This document shows, piece by piece, positions 31,546-41,919 of a stretch of DNA of 64,000 nucleotides. Each line of letters opens with the position of its first letter. Positions within the stretch are counted from its first letter, which is position 1. This DNA comes from Amorphus coralli DSM 19760 (GTDB lineage Bacteria; Pseudomonadota; Alphaproteobacteria; Rhizobiales; Amorphaceae). The notes below the pieces were generated by a model, which was given only the letters and a program-made list of their open reading frames with translations, ran no database searches and had not been told where the DNA came from. The position numbers were made by a program, and so were the translations under genes. The DNA lies in contig NZ_KB894576.1 in assembly GCF_000374525.1 (NCBI RefSeq), forward strand, positions 124,001-188,000. The letters run 5' to 3'.

Positions 31546-32013
31546 ATGGAAAGTCGTCTCGACTATGCGTCCGCCTCCCCGGAGGGCCTGAAGGCCATGC
31601 TGGGCCTTGAACGCTTCCTCCAGGGGTGCGGGCTGGAAAAGAGCCTGATTGAACTGGTGAAGACCCGAGCGTCCCAGATCAACGGCTGTGCTTACTGCAT
31701 TCACATGCATACCGCTGATGCGCGAGCCGCCGGGGAAACCGAGGCGCGACTGTACCTGCTGTCGGCATGGCGCGAGTCGCCGCTCTACAGCGACCGGGAA
31801 CGCGCCGCCCTGGCGTGGACGGAGGCACTGACCCTTGTCTCGGAGACAGGCGCGCCCGACGCCGACTACGATCTCGTGGTCGCTGCCTTCTCGCCAGCGG
31901 AGCGCGCCAACCTCACCTTGCTGATCGGAGTGATCAATGTCTGGAACCGGATTGCCATTGGCTTCCGGGCCGTGCATCCGGTGGGCGCGAACGACACGGC
32001 TCTCGCGAGTTGA
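31546..32013 (+). CDS. carboxymuconolactone decarboxylase/AhpD-like protein paired with ECF41 sigma factor
   Basis: A 155 aa AhpD-like fold protein. The redox motif is CxxC followed by histidine in NGCAYCIHMHTADA near residues 43-56. Members reduce peroxides or act as general redox partners, and carboxymuconolactone decarboxylase-like genes are one of the three oxidoreductase types (COE genes) that accompany ECF41 sigma factors. The ATG at 31546 is chosen because GGAG lies eight bases upstream; an ATG at 31525 is less well placed. The sigma gene follows after eight bases. An ECF41-type promoter lies about 45 bases upstream. Confidence 0.88.
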   Translation: MESRLDYASASPEGLKAMLGLERFLQGCGLEKSLIELVKTRASQINGCAYCIHMHTADARAAGETEARLYLLSAWRESPLYSDRERAALAWTEALTLVSETGAPDADYDLVVAAFSPAERANLTLLIGVINVWNRIAIGFRAVHPVGANDTALAS

Positions 32014-32021
32014 GAGGGGCG

Positions 32022-32918
32022 ATGGACGGCACCGCCGATGGATTTGAACCGCATCGTCGCCGGCTTGCGGCGATCGCCTATCGCATGCTCGGCTCCGTGG
32101 CCGAGGCGGAGGATGTCGTCCAGGATGCCTATCTGCGTTGGCACGGGGCGGCGCGTACAGACGTTGACGATCCGGGTGCCTACCTTGCCCGGATCGTTAC
32201 GCGGCTCTGTCTCGACCGGCTCAAGGAGGCCCGTCGCAGGCGGGAGACCTATGTGGGGCCGTGGCTTCCCGAGCCGGTGATCACGGGTGCAGATGCGGTG
32301 GACTGGGCCAGGGACGATGTGGCGGCCGACATCTCCTACGCGCTGTTGCTTGCCCTGGAACGCCTTTCGCCGCTTGAGCGGGCCGCATTCCTCCTGCACG
32401 ACGTGTTCGACGTCCAGTTCGATGAGGTGGCGATCATCCTCGATCGATCGCCAGCTGCCTGCCGGCAACTGGCCAGCCGTGCGCGGGCGCATGTGCGTGG
32501 CAACGACCAGCGGTTTGCCGTGGAGCCGCGCGAGCATGACGCGATTGCCGATGCGTTCTTCGCTGCCGCGCGGTCGGGCGACAGCGCCGCTCTTGGTCGT
32601 CTGCTGGCCGAGACCGCAATGCTTCACACGGACGGCGGCGGCCGAAAGGTTGCCGCGTTGAATGTGGTTACCGGCGGCGAGAAGATCGTTCGCTTTCTGG
32701 TGGGAATCCGGCAGAAGGCCGGGGCGGACCTGCCACGTTTTGCACACAGGCTGGAACTCAACGGTCTGCCGGCCCTCCTCAGCGTGGAAGCCGACGGAAC
32801 GATGCAGACCTTCGCGCTGGAAATGGACGCGGGGCGGATCACCGCAATCTATGTCACGCGCAATCCGGACAAGCTCGCCCATCTGACGCCGCTTGTGCCC
32901 GACACCGTTCGACAGTGA
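32022..32918 (+). CDS. ECF41 family RNA polymerase sigma factor (SigJ-like)
   Basis: Extracytoplasmic function sigma factor with regions 2 and 4 plus a C-terminal SnoaL/NTF2-like extension that controls its own activity; these lack a classical anti-sigma factor. From the ATG at 32022 the protein is 298 aa. Sigma2: IAYRMLGSVAEAEDVVQDAYLRW near residues 17-39 (quoted in part: AEDVVQDAYLRW). Sigma4: LSPLERAAFLLHDVFD. ECF41 marks are the linker WLPEPV near 84, DGGGRK near 206 and NPDKL near 282. Its AhpD-like partner lies immediately upstream. The inducing signal is unknown for most ECF41 systems. Confidence 0.93.
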   Translation: MDGTADGFEPHRRRLAAIAYRMLGSVAEAEDVVQDAYLRWHGAARTDVDDPGAYLARIVTRLCLDRLKEARRRRETYVGPWLPEPVITGADAVDWARDDVAADISYALLLALERLSPLERAAFLLHDVFDVQFDEVAIILDRSPAACRQLASRARAHVRGNDQRFAVEPREHDAIADAFFAAARSGDSAALGRLLAETAMLHTDGGGRKVAALNVVTGGEKIVRFLVGIRQKAGADLPRFAHRLELNGLPALLSVEADGTMQTFALEMDAGRITAIYVTRNPDKLAHLTPLVPDTVRQ

Positions 32919-32927
32919 TGAGGTCGG

Positions 32928-33596
32928 TCAGGCTGCCGACAGGCCGGCGATCTCGGCCAGCCGGGCGCTGTCGCGAACCGAGAGAATTCGCCCCTTCCAG
33001 GCGATGCAATCACTATCCGTAAGGCGCCTAAGTGTCTTGTTGGTGTGCACGAGCGAGAGACCAAGCGTATCGGCCAGATGCTGCTGGGTAAGCGGGAACT
33101 CGATCCTGTTGTCGCGGGCAAGGCCCAGGGCGCGCACACGCTGACTGAGAGTCAAAACGACAAAGGCCAGGCGCTCCAACGCCGAACGGCGCCCGAGGGT
33201 CAACATCTGTTCGTCGTGATCGCGCTCCTGGGCGGCGGCAAATCTAGCCAGCGCGGTGACCGGATTGTGGGAGTCGCCGAAGAAGCCCTCGGAGAGCAGA
33301 CGACCGAGTGATACGGCGCTGTAGCGAACGGCCGTCAGTGCCTCGACGCCGTGATCAAGCACGGGAAAGAGGACGCTCTGAAACCCGATGATATCGCCGG
33401 GGAGAAAGTAGCCGAGGATCTGTCGCCGCCCATCGGCCAGCGACTTGTAGCGAAAGGCCCAACCTTCCAGCACGATCAGTGGCCCGAACGCAGGGGCTCC
33501 TTCCCTGAACAGCGGCGTGCCGGCCGCCGCAAAGCACGCTCTTGTTTCCTGCGTCCTGTGAACCGCAGTGAAGGTCTCTTCCCTTAAAGTATCCAT
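32928..33596 (-). CDS. Crp/Fnr family transcriptional regulator
   Basis: A 222 aa regulator with an N-terminal cyclic-nucleotide-binding-type beta roll (GWAFRYKSLADGRRQILGYFLPGDIIGF compressed; LADGRRQILGYFLPGDI near residues 55-71) and a C-terminal winged helix with LTQQHLADTLGLSLVHTNKTL compressed (QQHLADTLGLSLVHTNKTLR near 168-187). Cysteines are not arranged as in Fnr, so an Fe-S cluster is unlikely. The SLVHTNKTLRRL recognition helix resembles alphaproteobacterial Crp/Fnr group members of FixK-like type without certain assignment. It ends ten bases from the convergent sigma gene. Target genes are unknown. Confidence 0.88.
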   Translation of the reverse strand: MDTLREETFTAVHRTQETRACFAAAGTPLFREGAPAFGPLIVLEGWAFRYKSLADGRRQILGYFLPGDIIGFQSVLFPVLDHGVEALTAVRYSAVSLGRLLSEGFFGDSHNPVTALARFAAAQERDHDEQMLTLGRRSALERLAFVVLTLSQRVRALGLARDNRIEFPLTQQHLADTLGLSLVHTNKTLRRLTDSDCIAWKGRILSVRDSARLAEIAGLSAA

Positions 33597-33880
33597 CCAT
33601 CGATCCGGTGCCGCTGCACCGTCTTGCCTTGCTCATTTCATGCTGTCTCAGCAAAGACAACATGATTCCCGTGCTTTCGTTCCCGTTGGTCCGGAAAGCG
33701 GCGAGTTGATGGCAAGATCGGGACTTGTGACATACACCGGAGCAAAAGGCAGATGTAGATGGAGCGGCCATCAGATGAGGTAGTCCCGCCAATACATCAC
33801 CGGGGAGGACCAGCACCTAGGGGAACGAAAACAGGCCCGTGTGGGACACGGGCCTGCTTGTCGACCATGCGGGAAGGGGC
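33597..33880. other. intergenic region between crp-like gene and katE
   Basis: No gene is supported in these 284 bases. They hold the upstream region of the Crp/Fnr gene and, at 33832-33855, the catalase terminator. No repeat or known operator was recognised in the rest. Confidence 0.6.
33832..33855 (-). terminator. rho-independent terminator of katE
   Basis: CAGGCCCGTGT (33832-33842) and ACACGGGCCTG (33845-33855 region) form an 11-bp stem with a short loop. On the minus strand it is followed by TTTTCG, which fits termination of katE transcripts ending at 33881. Confidence 0.85.
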
Positions 33881-36004
<2,124 letters not shown>

Positions 36005-36093
36005 GGGAGAACCTCGCCTCGTCTGCGTCGTGCCTGTCGGATTGCAAGCCGGTGTCGGCAGCCGCTCGTCGGCGCGGACCCGGGTCTCGCTGG

Positions 36094-36119
36094 AACACGG
36101 AGGACGAAGCGAAGGTTCC
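36094..36119 (-). promoter_or_regulatory. candidate EcfG general-stress promoter of katE
   Basis: On the minus strand GGAAC (36119-36115) and TGTT (36097-36094) are separated by 17 bases; the alphaproteobacterial EcfG consensus is GGAAC, 16-17 bases, CGTT. One mismatch. Catalase of this type is a common member of the general stress regulon. Confidence 0.5.
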
Positions 36120-36200
36120 GGATGAAGGCTGGTTTTGTTCAAACTCCAGGCTTGGACGATTGCGAAGCTGAAACGAATCGCTGGGTTGATCGCTGCCCTC

Positions 36201-37394
36201 TCAGGGCTCCCGGCGCAGGCGGTCCCAGACTTCTGCCGAAACGGCTCCGAAAGCCGTGGTGAGGACCAGGGCAACGGCTAGACCGCCGATCCATGGCACG
36301 AAGAAGACGGCAAGAAGTACGAAGAAGCCGGCGATCAGCCACCCGACCTGGCTGGCGCCGCCGGGATCGCCGCTGCGCATCAGCCGGCGGACGCCAAGCC
36401 CGATGGCGAGAGAGCCGGCCGCGAGCGCGAACAGCTTTCCAAGGGCTAGAACCGTCAGGACAGCAAAGCCGATGGGCATGCCCACGACGGATACGATCGC
36501 CGCAACCGCCAGGACGCTGGCGACAAGCAGCTGCGCCAGGCCACGGGCGAAGTTGGAGAGTGGCTTGGCCACCGCACGCGTAGCCGCGGAAATCCCGAAG
36601 CCAGGAAAGGCGATCTGCACGGCCAAAAGCAGGACGATGATCGCGGTCAGCCAGGACAGCGCGAGGAAGATGCCGATGCCGATCAGCGCGAACACGATCC
36701 GCCGCAAGTTCGGCAGATGCAGTTCCAGTCGTCGGACCTCGCCCTCGATGACGGCGCCCTCGGCGATCTGGGGTTCCTGGCCGCTGCGGTAGACCAGGTC
36801 GCCACCGATGCGGGCATTCGGGCCGATGACGATGCTTTCCGCCACCAGATCCACCTTGCCGTCGACCGATCCTTCGAGGGTAAATGTTCGCGCCGCCGCG
36901 CGCAGGCTTCTACTGACCTGGCCGCGTACGGTGATCCGCTCGGCAGCCAGCCGTGCGTCGCCCTCGACGAGACCGTCTGGCGCAATAAGGACGTCGCGGC
37001 CAGCCGCCATCACGTCGTCCTCGATGCGCCCGTCGATAGTCAGCGAGGCGGCTGCGGCGATGAGGTCGGCGATGCTGCCGCCGTTCACCGTGATTTCGCC
37101 TCCGGCGACGATGGCTGTCCCGACTTGCGCTTGCGTGAACGTGACGCTCCGACCGGCCGCGAAGACGTCGTCGGGCACGGTCGCCGTGATGGTTACGGCT
37201 TTGCCGGCAAGGAACTGCATGTCGTTGCGGTCGGCAGACAGGACGACCGACTCGCGTTCCGCCAGCGGATTGTCGGGAAGGGTCTGGGCGGCGCCGGGCG
37301 CTGCGAGCGTGAGGCAGGCAACCAAGGCCGCCGCTGGCAGCAGGATTTCCGCGATGAGGCGCCGCAAGCGCAGCGCAGTCCGTGTTCCGGCCAT
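36201..37394 (-). CDS. exported/membrane protein with bactofilin-like repeat region
   Basis: A 397 aa protein from the ATG at 37394, which has GGGGAG in a good position; an ATG ten codons earlier has none. After a signal peptide ([19 protein letters not shown], cleaved near GAAQ), residues ~55-210 contain short repeated hydrophobic/glycine turns of the polymer-forming bactofilin type ([62 protein letters not shown]), predicted to form a beta-helix. The C-terminal half has four to five membrane segments ([20 protein letters not shown] compressed). Function is unknown; a surface scaffold at the inner membrane is a plausible inference. Confidence 0.75.
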   Translation of the reverse strand: MAGTRTALRLRRLIAEILLPAAALVACLTLAAPGAAQTLPDNPLAERESVVLSADRNDMQFLAGKAVTITATVPDDVFAAGRSVTFTQAQVGTAIVAGGEITVNGGSIADLIAAAASLTIDGRIEDDVMAAGRDVLIAPDGLVEGDARLAAERITVRGQVSRSLRAAARTFTLEGSVDGKVDLVAESIVIGPNARIGGDLVYRSGQEPQIAEGAVIEGEVRRLELHLPNLRRIVFALIGIGIFLALSWLTAIIVLLLAVQIAFPGFGISAATRAVAKPLSNFARGLAQLLVASVLAVAAIVSVVGMPIGFAVLTVLALGKLFALAAGSLAIGLGVRRLMRSGDPGGASQVGWLIAGFFVLLAVFFVPWIGGLAVALVLTTAFGAVSAEVWDRLRREP

Positions 37395-37762
37395 GCTCGG
37401 CGTCTCCCCACCCAATGCTGCCATTTCGGCCGCGCTCGATCCTGCTCCGGTCGGGGGCGCGAGATCAAGTTTCCGGATCGCGGGGCAAGCCTGGATGGGC
37501 TGGAGCCGGCGATGCCCCTTGGCTTGCCTTCGACGGGCGGCGGGCCCATCTCCCTAGCATTGGAGGCGATGGACCCGCATAGGACCGGCTTCTTTGGAAT
37601 AAGTATAATTTAAGGTCTGAGGGTTTCGGCTTCTGTAGTTCCGAGTTGTTCTAAATTGACGTTGCTTCTTTTTTCTTGACGGGTCAGCCCCAGAGTGTGT
37701 TTTTTGTCGCTGAGTTGAGCGGCCTGCCTTCAGGGCGGTCCGTCCTTGTCTCTGAGGCGTCG
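37395..37762. other. AT-rich intergenic region upstream of bfd
   Basis: These 368 bases between two divergent genes hold no supported ORF. From about 37600 to 37680 the sequence is AT-rich, with TTCTAAA at 37651 and a T-rich run near 37668; this is a likely promoter region for bfd. TTCTAAA resembles half of an Irr/ICE-type iron motif, but no second half was found. Confidence 0.45.
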
Positions 37763-38041
37763 ATGATCGTTTGCTCGTGCAATGCCCTGTCGGACGGTGA
37801 CATCCGCGAAGCGGTGGACCGGGTGCGCGCCGTGCGTCCCTACGGGCCGATCACGGTTGGTGAGCTTTATCGGGCGCTGGGCGTTCGTCCCAAATGCGGG
37901 ACGTGCCTCTGTCACGCGACCGAACACGCGAAGCGGCACGACACCGCCGGCGATGGCCAGTGCTGTCAGTGCCCCGGTTCGCAGTGTTGGTCCTGCCATC
38001 ACGCTGAGGCGAAGCCGGGGGCCGACGTCGTCGCGGCCTGA
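37763..38041 (+). CDS. bfd: bacterioferritin-associated ferredoxin with a cysteine-rich tail
   Basis: [2Fe-2S] ferredoxin that docks on bacterioferritin and delivers electrons to release stored iron. The 92 aa product has the Bfd cysteines at C4 and C6 (MIVCSCNALSDGDI) and C45 and C48 (PKCGTCLCHATEHAK). Ordinary Bfd is about 60-75 residues; here a tail adds Cys67, Cys68, Cys70, Cys75, Cys78 and His79, His80 (GQCCQCPGSQCWSCHH). The tail could bind a second metal or cluster. The ATG at 37763 is the one that gives the proper Bfd start. bfr is not in the window; an iron uptake gene follows. Confidence 0.88.
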   Translation: MIVCSCNALSDGDIREAVDRVRAVRPYGPITVGELYRALGVRPKCGTCLCHATEHAKRHDTAGDGQCCQCPGSQCWSCHHAEAKPGADVVAA

Positions 38042-38171
38042 TCGACCGATCCCGGGTGCGGCCGTCTGCCGCCCGGGCAGTCATGCTCACAGACATCAAT
38101 CGCATCGATGAATGTGCTTCCCGCTTAGCAAGAGGCCGGGAGGCTGAACCGGTTTGAGTAGGAGCCTGGCT

Positions 38172-39194
38172 ATGTCGCCCAATCCGCGCACCCTTGTCCT
38201 CGCTGCAGCCGTCGCGGTTGGCCTGGGCGGATCCGCCCTCGCCACCGACGTGGTCAACATCTATTCCTCACGCCACTATGACAACGACGAGCAGCTCTAT
38301 GCGGGCTTCGAGAAGGCCACCGGCATCAAGGTGAACCGGATCGAGGACAGCGCCGACGTTCTCATTGCGCGCATGAAGAGCGAGGGGCGGAACAGCCCGG
38401 CCGACGTCTTCATCGCCACCGATGCCGGCCGACTGTGGCGCGCCGAGGAGGCGGGACTGCTGCAGCCGGCGGCCTCTGAATATGTGGTCTCGCGGGTGCC
38501 GGAGCACGTCCGCCATCCCGACGGCCAATGGACCGGCTACTCCAAGCGCGCCCGGATCATCTTCTACGATAAGGCGGATGTCAGCGAACCGCCGCAGACC
38601 TATGCCGACCTGGCCGATCCGCGGTTCAAAGATCGGGTCTGCACCCGGTCCAGCTCCAACATCTACATGCTGTCGCTGCTGGCCTCGATCATCGAGAACG
38701 AAGGCGAGGACGCCGCCGAGGCCTGGGCGCAGTCCGTGTGGGACAACCGCGCCCGGGATCCCCAGGGTGGGGACACCGACCAGCTGCGCGCGATCGTCTC
38801 CGGCGAATGCGACGTTGTGCTGTCCAACCACTACTATTTCGTGCGGGGCGTGGCCGAGGACGTTCCGGGCCTTACCGGACAGACTGATCAGATCGGCTGG
38901 GTGTTCCCGAACCAGGACACCACCGGCACCCACGTCAACATCTCCGGTGCGGGCATGGCGGTGAACGCCCCTCACCCCGACACCGCGATCAAGTTCCTGG
39001 ACTATCTCGCGACGCCCGACGCGCAGCGCTATTTCGCCGCCGGCAATTTCGAGTTCCCCGTCGTGGGCGATGTGGAGGAAGCGGGCCCGGTCGCCGATCT
39101 CGGCCGCTTTAGGGAAGACACCATGAACCTGGCCAGGCTCGGCGAAAACCAGGCGCTCGCCCAGGAAATCTACGACCGGGTCGGCTACAAGTAA
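38172..39194 (+). CDS. fbpA: ferric iron ABC transporter substrate-binding protein (FutA/FbpA type)
   Basis: Periplasmic ferric-ion binding protein of ABC transporters. From the ATG at 38172, with AGTAGGAG seven bases upstream, it is 340 aa with a signal peptide (LVLAAAVAVGLGGSALA). The mature start VVNIYSSRHYDNDEQLYAGF and the YSSRHYDNDE pattern are typical of FutA-like proteins. SNHYYFVRG near residue 221 supplies the tyrosine pair that ligates Fe3+. The permease next to it is on the opposite strand and convergent, and no ATPase is present in the window, so the transporter is genetically split. Confidence 0.9.
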   Translation: MSPNPRTLVLAAAVAVGLGGSALATDVVNIYSSRHYDNDEQLYAGFEKATGIKVNRIEDSADVLIARMKSEGRNSPADVFIATDAGRLWRAEEAGLLQPAASEYVVSRVPEHVRHPDGQWTGYSKRARIIFYDKADVSEPPQTYADLADPRFKDRVCTRSSSNIYMLSLLASIIENEGEDAAEAWAQSVWDNRARDPQGGDTDQLRAIVSGECDVVLSNHYYFVRGVAEDVPGLTGQTDQIGWVFPNQDTTGTHVNISGAGMAVNAPHPDTAIKFLDYLATPDAQRYFAAGNFEFPVVGDVEEAGPVADLGRFREDTMNLARLGENQALAQEIYDRVGYK

Positions 39195-39227
39195 GGCCTT
39201 TCCGGCCGACCCCGCCTTTGCAGCCGG

Positions 39228-40925
39228 TCAGCTGCCGGAGCCGGGGCGGGTCCTGGCAATCTGGCGACTGAGCAGCAAGACCGGCAGCAGCCCGACCGCC
39301 ATAATGACCAAGGATGGGGTCGAGGCTTCGGCGAGGCGCTCGTCTGACGCCAGCCGGTAGGCCTGGATCGCCAGCGTGTCGAAGTTGAACGGCCGCATGA
39401 TCAGCGTGGCCGGCAGCTCCTTGAGAATGTCGACGAAGACGATCAGCGCGGCCGTCAGAACGCCTCCGGATATCAGCGGCAAGTGCACACGGAACAGGAG
39501 CCGGCCCGTGCCTGCTCCCAGCGTCCGGGCGGCCTCGTCGATGGACAGGGTGATCTTCCCGAGACTGGCTTCGAGCGTGTTCAGCGCCACAGCCATGAAG
39601 CGGACCATATAGGCGAACACAAGCGCTGCGATGGTGCCTGTAAGGAGCAGGCCGGTGGATATGCCGAGCGTTGCGCGCATCCATGCATCCAGCGCGTTGT
39701 CGAAGGTGGTGAGCGGGATCAGGAGGCCAACCGCGATGATCGAGCCCGGCATGGCGTAGCCGAGCGATACCAGTCGGTTGGCGATGGTCGACTGGATCCC
39801 CGGGCGGCTGCGCGCCGCGTAAGCCAGGACGAGGCCGACGAGAACGGTCGCGAACGCTCCGCATCCGGCAAGCGTGAACGAGTTCAGGATCAGCGTCAGA
39901 TAGCGCTCGCCGAACAACGCATGGGCGTTGAGGTAGCTCAGGCGCCCGAGGATGATCAGCGGCAGCAGAAAGCCGAGCGCAATCGGCAGGAAACACGCAG
40001 CCGTCGCCAGCCAAGCGCGGGTCCCTTCCAGCCGATATTCAGGCAGGGTGTCGAAGCGGCGGCCGCTGTCGAAGCCCCGTCCCCCACGCTGCATGCGTTC
40101 CGTGAGCAGGATGACGAGCACCACGCCGACGAGTGACAGCGACAGCTGCGCGGCGGCCACCCGGTCCCCCATCGAGAACCAGGCCCGGTAGATACCGGTG
40201 GTGAAGGTCTGCACCCCGAAGTGGGCAACGGTTCCGAAGTCGGCGAGCGTCTCCATCAGGGCCAGCGACACGCCGACGGCAATTGCGGGCCGTGCCATCG
40301 GCAACGCCACCCTGAAGAACGCCGTCCAAGGAGTCCGGCCGAGCGTTCGTGCGACCTCGAGGGTGCAGGCCGACTGCTGCAGGAAGGCGGCGCGTGCCAG
40401 CAGGTAGACGTAGGGGTAGAGCACCAGCGTGAACACCACGGCGGCGCCTTCAAGGGATCGGATTTCCGGGAACCAGTAGTCCCGCGGCCCCCAGCCGGTA
40501 AGGGCGCGCAGCCAGGTCTGCACCGGACCGGGATGCTGAAGGAAGTCAGTGTAGGCGTAGGCGATTACGTAGGCCGGTGCGGCGAAGGGCAGGATCAGGG
40601 CCCATTCCAGCACGCGCTTGCCGGGAAATCGGCACATGGTCACGAGCCACGCCGTTCCGGTTCCGATGACGAATACGCCGACCGTCACCGCAACAACCAG
40701 CACCACCGTGTTGATGACGTAGAGGGGCAGGACCGTCGCGGCCAGATGGGCCCAGGTTCCGCTTCCCGCCCCGAACGCTGCTGCCACCACGGCAATGATC
40801 GGCGACAGCAGGACCAGCGAGACGCTCAGCGCCACCCACGCGAGCCAGCCGGCCTTTCGGCGTGGCACGGCAACCGGCTCCGGCCAGGCGATGGCAGCCG
40901 GATTGGGGTCCGCCACGTCGGTCAT
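39228..40925 (-). CDS. fbpB: ferric iron ABC transporter permease (FbpB type, two fused domains)
   Basis: Inner-membrane permease of ferric iron uptake. The 565 aa protein has about twelve membrane segments in two fused halves, each with an EAA-type ATPase contact loop (first half: TLEVARTLGRTPWTAFFRVALP near residues 185-206, part quoted; second half: SIDEAARTLGAGTGRLLFRVHLP near 475). Such fused permeases pair with FbpA/FutA and an FbpC ATPase. The gene faces fbpA tail to tail with 33 bases between stops. No FbpC-type ATPase is seen nearby. Confidence 0.9.
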   Translation of the reverse strand: MTDVADPNPAAIAWPEPVAVPRRKAGWLAWVALSVSLVLLSPIIAVVAAAFGAGSGTWAHLAATVLPLYVINTVVLVVAVTVGVFVIGTGTAWLVTMCRFPGKRVLEWALILPFAAPAYVIAYAYTDFLQHPGPVQTWLRALTGWGPRDYWFPEIRSLEGAAVVFTLVLYPYVYLLARAAFLQQSACTLEVARTLGRTPWTAFFRVALPMARPAIAVGVSLALMETLADFGTVAHFGVQTFTTGIYRAWFSMGDRVAAAQLSLSLVGVVLVILLTERMQRGGRGFDSGRRFDTLPEYRLEGTRAWLATAACFLPIALGFLLPLIILGRLSYLNAHALFGERYLTLILNSFTLAGCGAFATVLVGLVLAYAARSRPGIQSTIANRLVSLGYAMPGSIIAVGLLIPLTTFDNALDAWMRATLGISTGLLLTGTIAALVFAYMVRFMAVALNTLEASLGKITLSIDEAARTLGAGTGRLLFRVHLPLISGGVLTAALIVFVDILKELPATLIMRPFNFDTLAIQAYRLASDERLAEASTPSLVIMAVGLLPVLLLSRQIARTRPGSGS

Positions 40926-41438
40926 CGCGGGCCTCTGAGGGCGGGGCCATGGGATGCGGTCGACGGGATTGGGAACAGGGAATTGGACACTGCGGATACC
41001 GATCGGGCGCGCGCTCTCCGCAGGCGCACGGGAGCCGGACTGGACCTCGGCAACGAGGAAGAGGCCCTTCGGGTCGGCCCGCCAGAAATCCGGACGCCAG
41101 CCGAAAGCGCTTCATAGCCGGGTAGCGTGGCGCTGAAAAGCCAAACGCCACAGTCTGTTACTGGAATAATTAAAAAGAGAAGGCTTTGAATCGGCCGTGA
41201 TCCTGTTCGCTGATCCGGCGCTGCCGGCCCGCCTCCCTCGCGCCGGCGTGCTCGGTGCCGGACAAGCAGCCCTCCACCGCGCCTGTCGAAGGAAAAAGAT
41301 GATCCAAGGCAAGGAACTTCGAGCGGTGGCAGGCGATAACGCAAAGCCCTTGCCGCTCGCCGCCGGGTGCGGCGAGGTCTGGACGAGTGATTGGGGTGGC
41401 GGCATCTCCCAATGCCGCGATCAACCGAGGAGAGTGAG
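40926..41438. other. intergenic region between fbpB and a host attachment family gene
   Basis: These 513 bases carry no gene I can support; short ORFs in several frames have no recognisable sequence. The base composition changes locally to AT-rich at 41155-41190 (a run with AATAATTAAAAAG), a plausible promoter area for either divergent gene. No iron-responsive motif was recognised. Confidence 0.55.
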
Positions 41439-41876
41439 ATGAAGGTCCCGAACGACGCCAAGATCGTGGTTGCCGATGGTGAGCGCGCCCTGTTCCTGCG
41501 CAACGGCGGCGACGAGGAGTTGATCGATCTGCGCGTGGTCGATCACGAGGAGATCGACAATCCACCGACGCGCGAGCAGGGAACCGACAAGCCCGGCCGC
41601 TTCAACGATGCCGGGCCCGGGCGCAGCGCGGTGGCGGATACCGATTGGCATGAGCTGGAAAAGGAACGCTTCGCCCACCATCTCGCGGAGCGACTGCAGA
41701 AGCTGGTACACAACAAGCCGCACGCGAAGCTGGTGATCGTCGCGGCGCCAAAGGTTCTCGGCGAGATCCGCTCGGCCCTTCACAAGGAGGTGGAAGCGAG
41801 CGTGATCGCAGACCTGGCCAAGGACCTGACGAACCACCCGATCGACGAGATCGAGAAGATCATCCAGGCGAACTGA
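41439..41876 (+). CDS. host attachment family protein (Hal-like, translation-related fold)
   Basis: A 145 aa protein of the family annotated as host attachment protein (named from Rhizobium/Agrobacterium studies); members have an RNase H/eRF1-like fold and unknown function. Typical parts are IVVADGERALFLRNGGDEE near residues 8-26, PGRFNDAGPGRSAVADTDWHELEKERFAHHLAERL (GRFNDAGPGRSAV quoted) and KLVIVAAPKVLGEIRSALHK, ending in LAKDLTNHPIDEIEKI. The ATG at 41439 has GAGGAGAG upstream. The gene is followed by a GC-rich hairpin and the convergent trkH. Confidence 0.85.
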   Translation: MKVPNDAKIVVADGERALFLRNGGDEELIDLRVVDHEEIDNPPTREQGTDKPGRFNDAGPGRSAVADTDWHELEKERFAHHLAERLQKLVHNKPHAKLVIVAAPKVLGEIRSALHKEVEASVIADLAKDLTNHPIDEIEKIIQAN

Positions 41877-41884
41877 CCGGCTGT

Positions 41885-41908
41885 GCGCGGAGGCTTTTCC
41901 CTCCGCGC
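41885..41908. terminator. hairpin between host attachment gene and trkH
   Basis: GCGCGGAG (41885-41892) pairs with CTCCGCGC (41901-41908) around an eight-base loop. No T run follows on either strand, so termination would be inefficient or Rho-dependent. Confidence 0.4.
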
Positions 41909-41919
41909 CGTGGCCATGG

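Noticed and set aside
37600-37690. Irr/ICE or Fur-type iron box upstream of bfd
   Set aside because: One TTCTAAA half-site is visible but the inverted second half is missing, so the motif is not supported.
38052-38078. Terminator after bfd
   Set aside because: An imperfect GC-rich hairpin with a bulge and no T run; too weak to list as a terminator.
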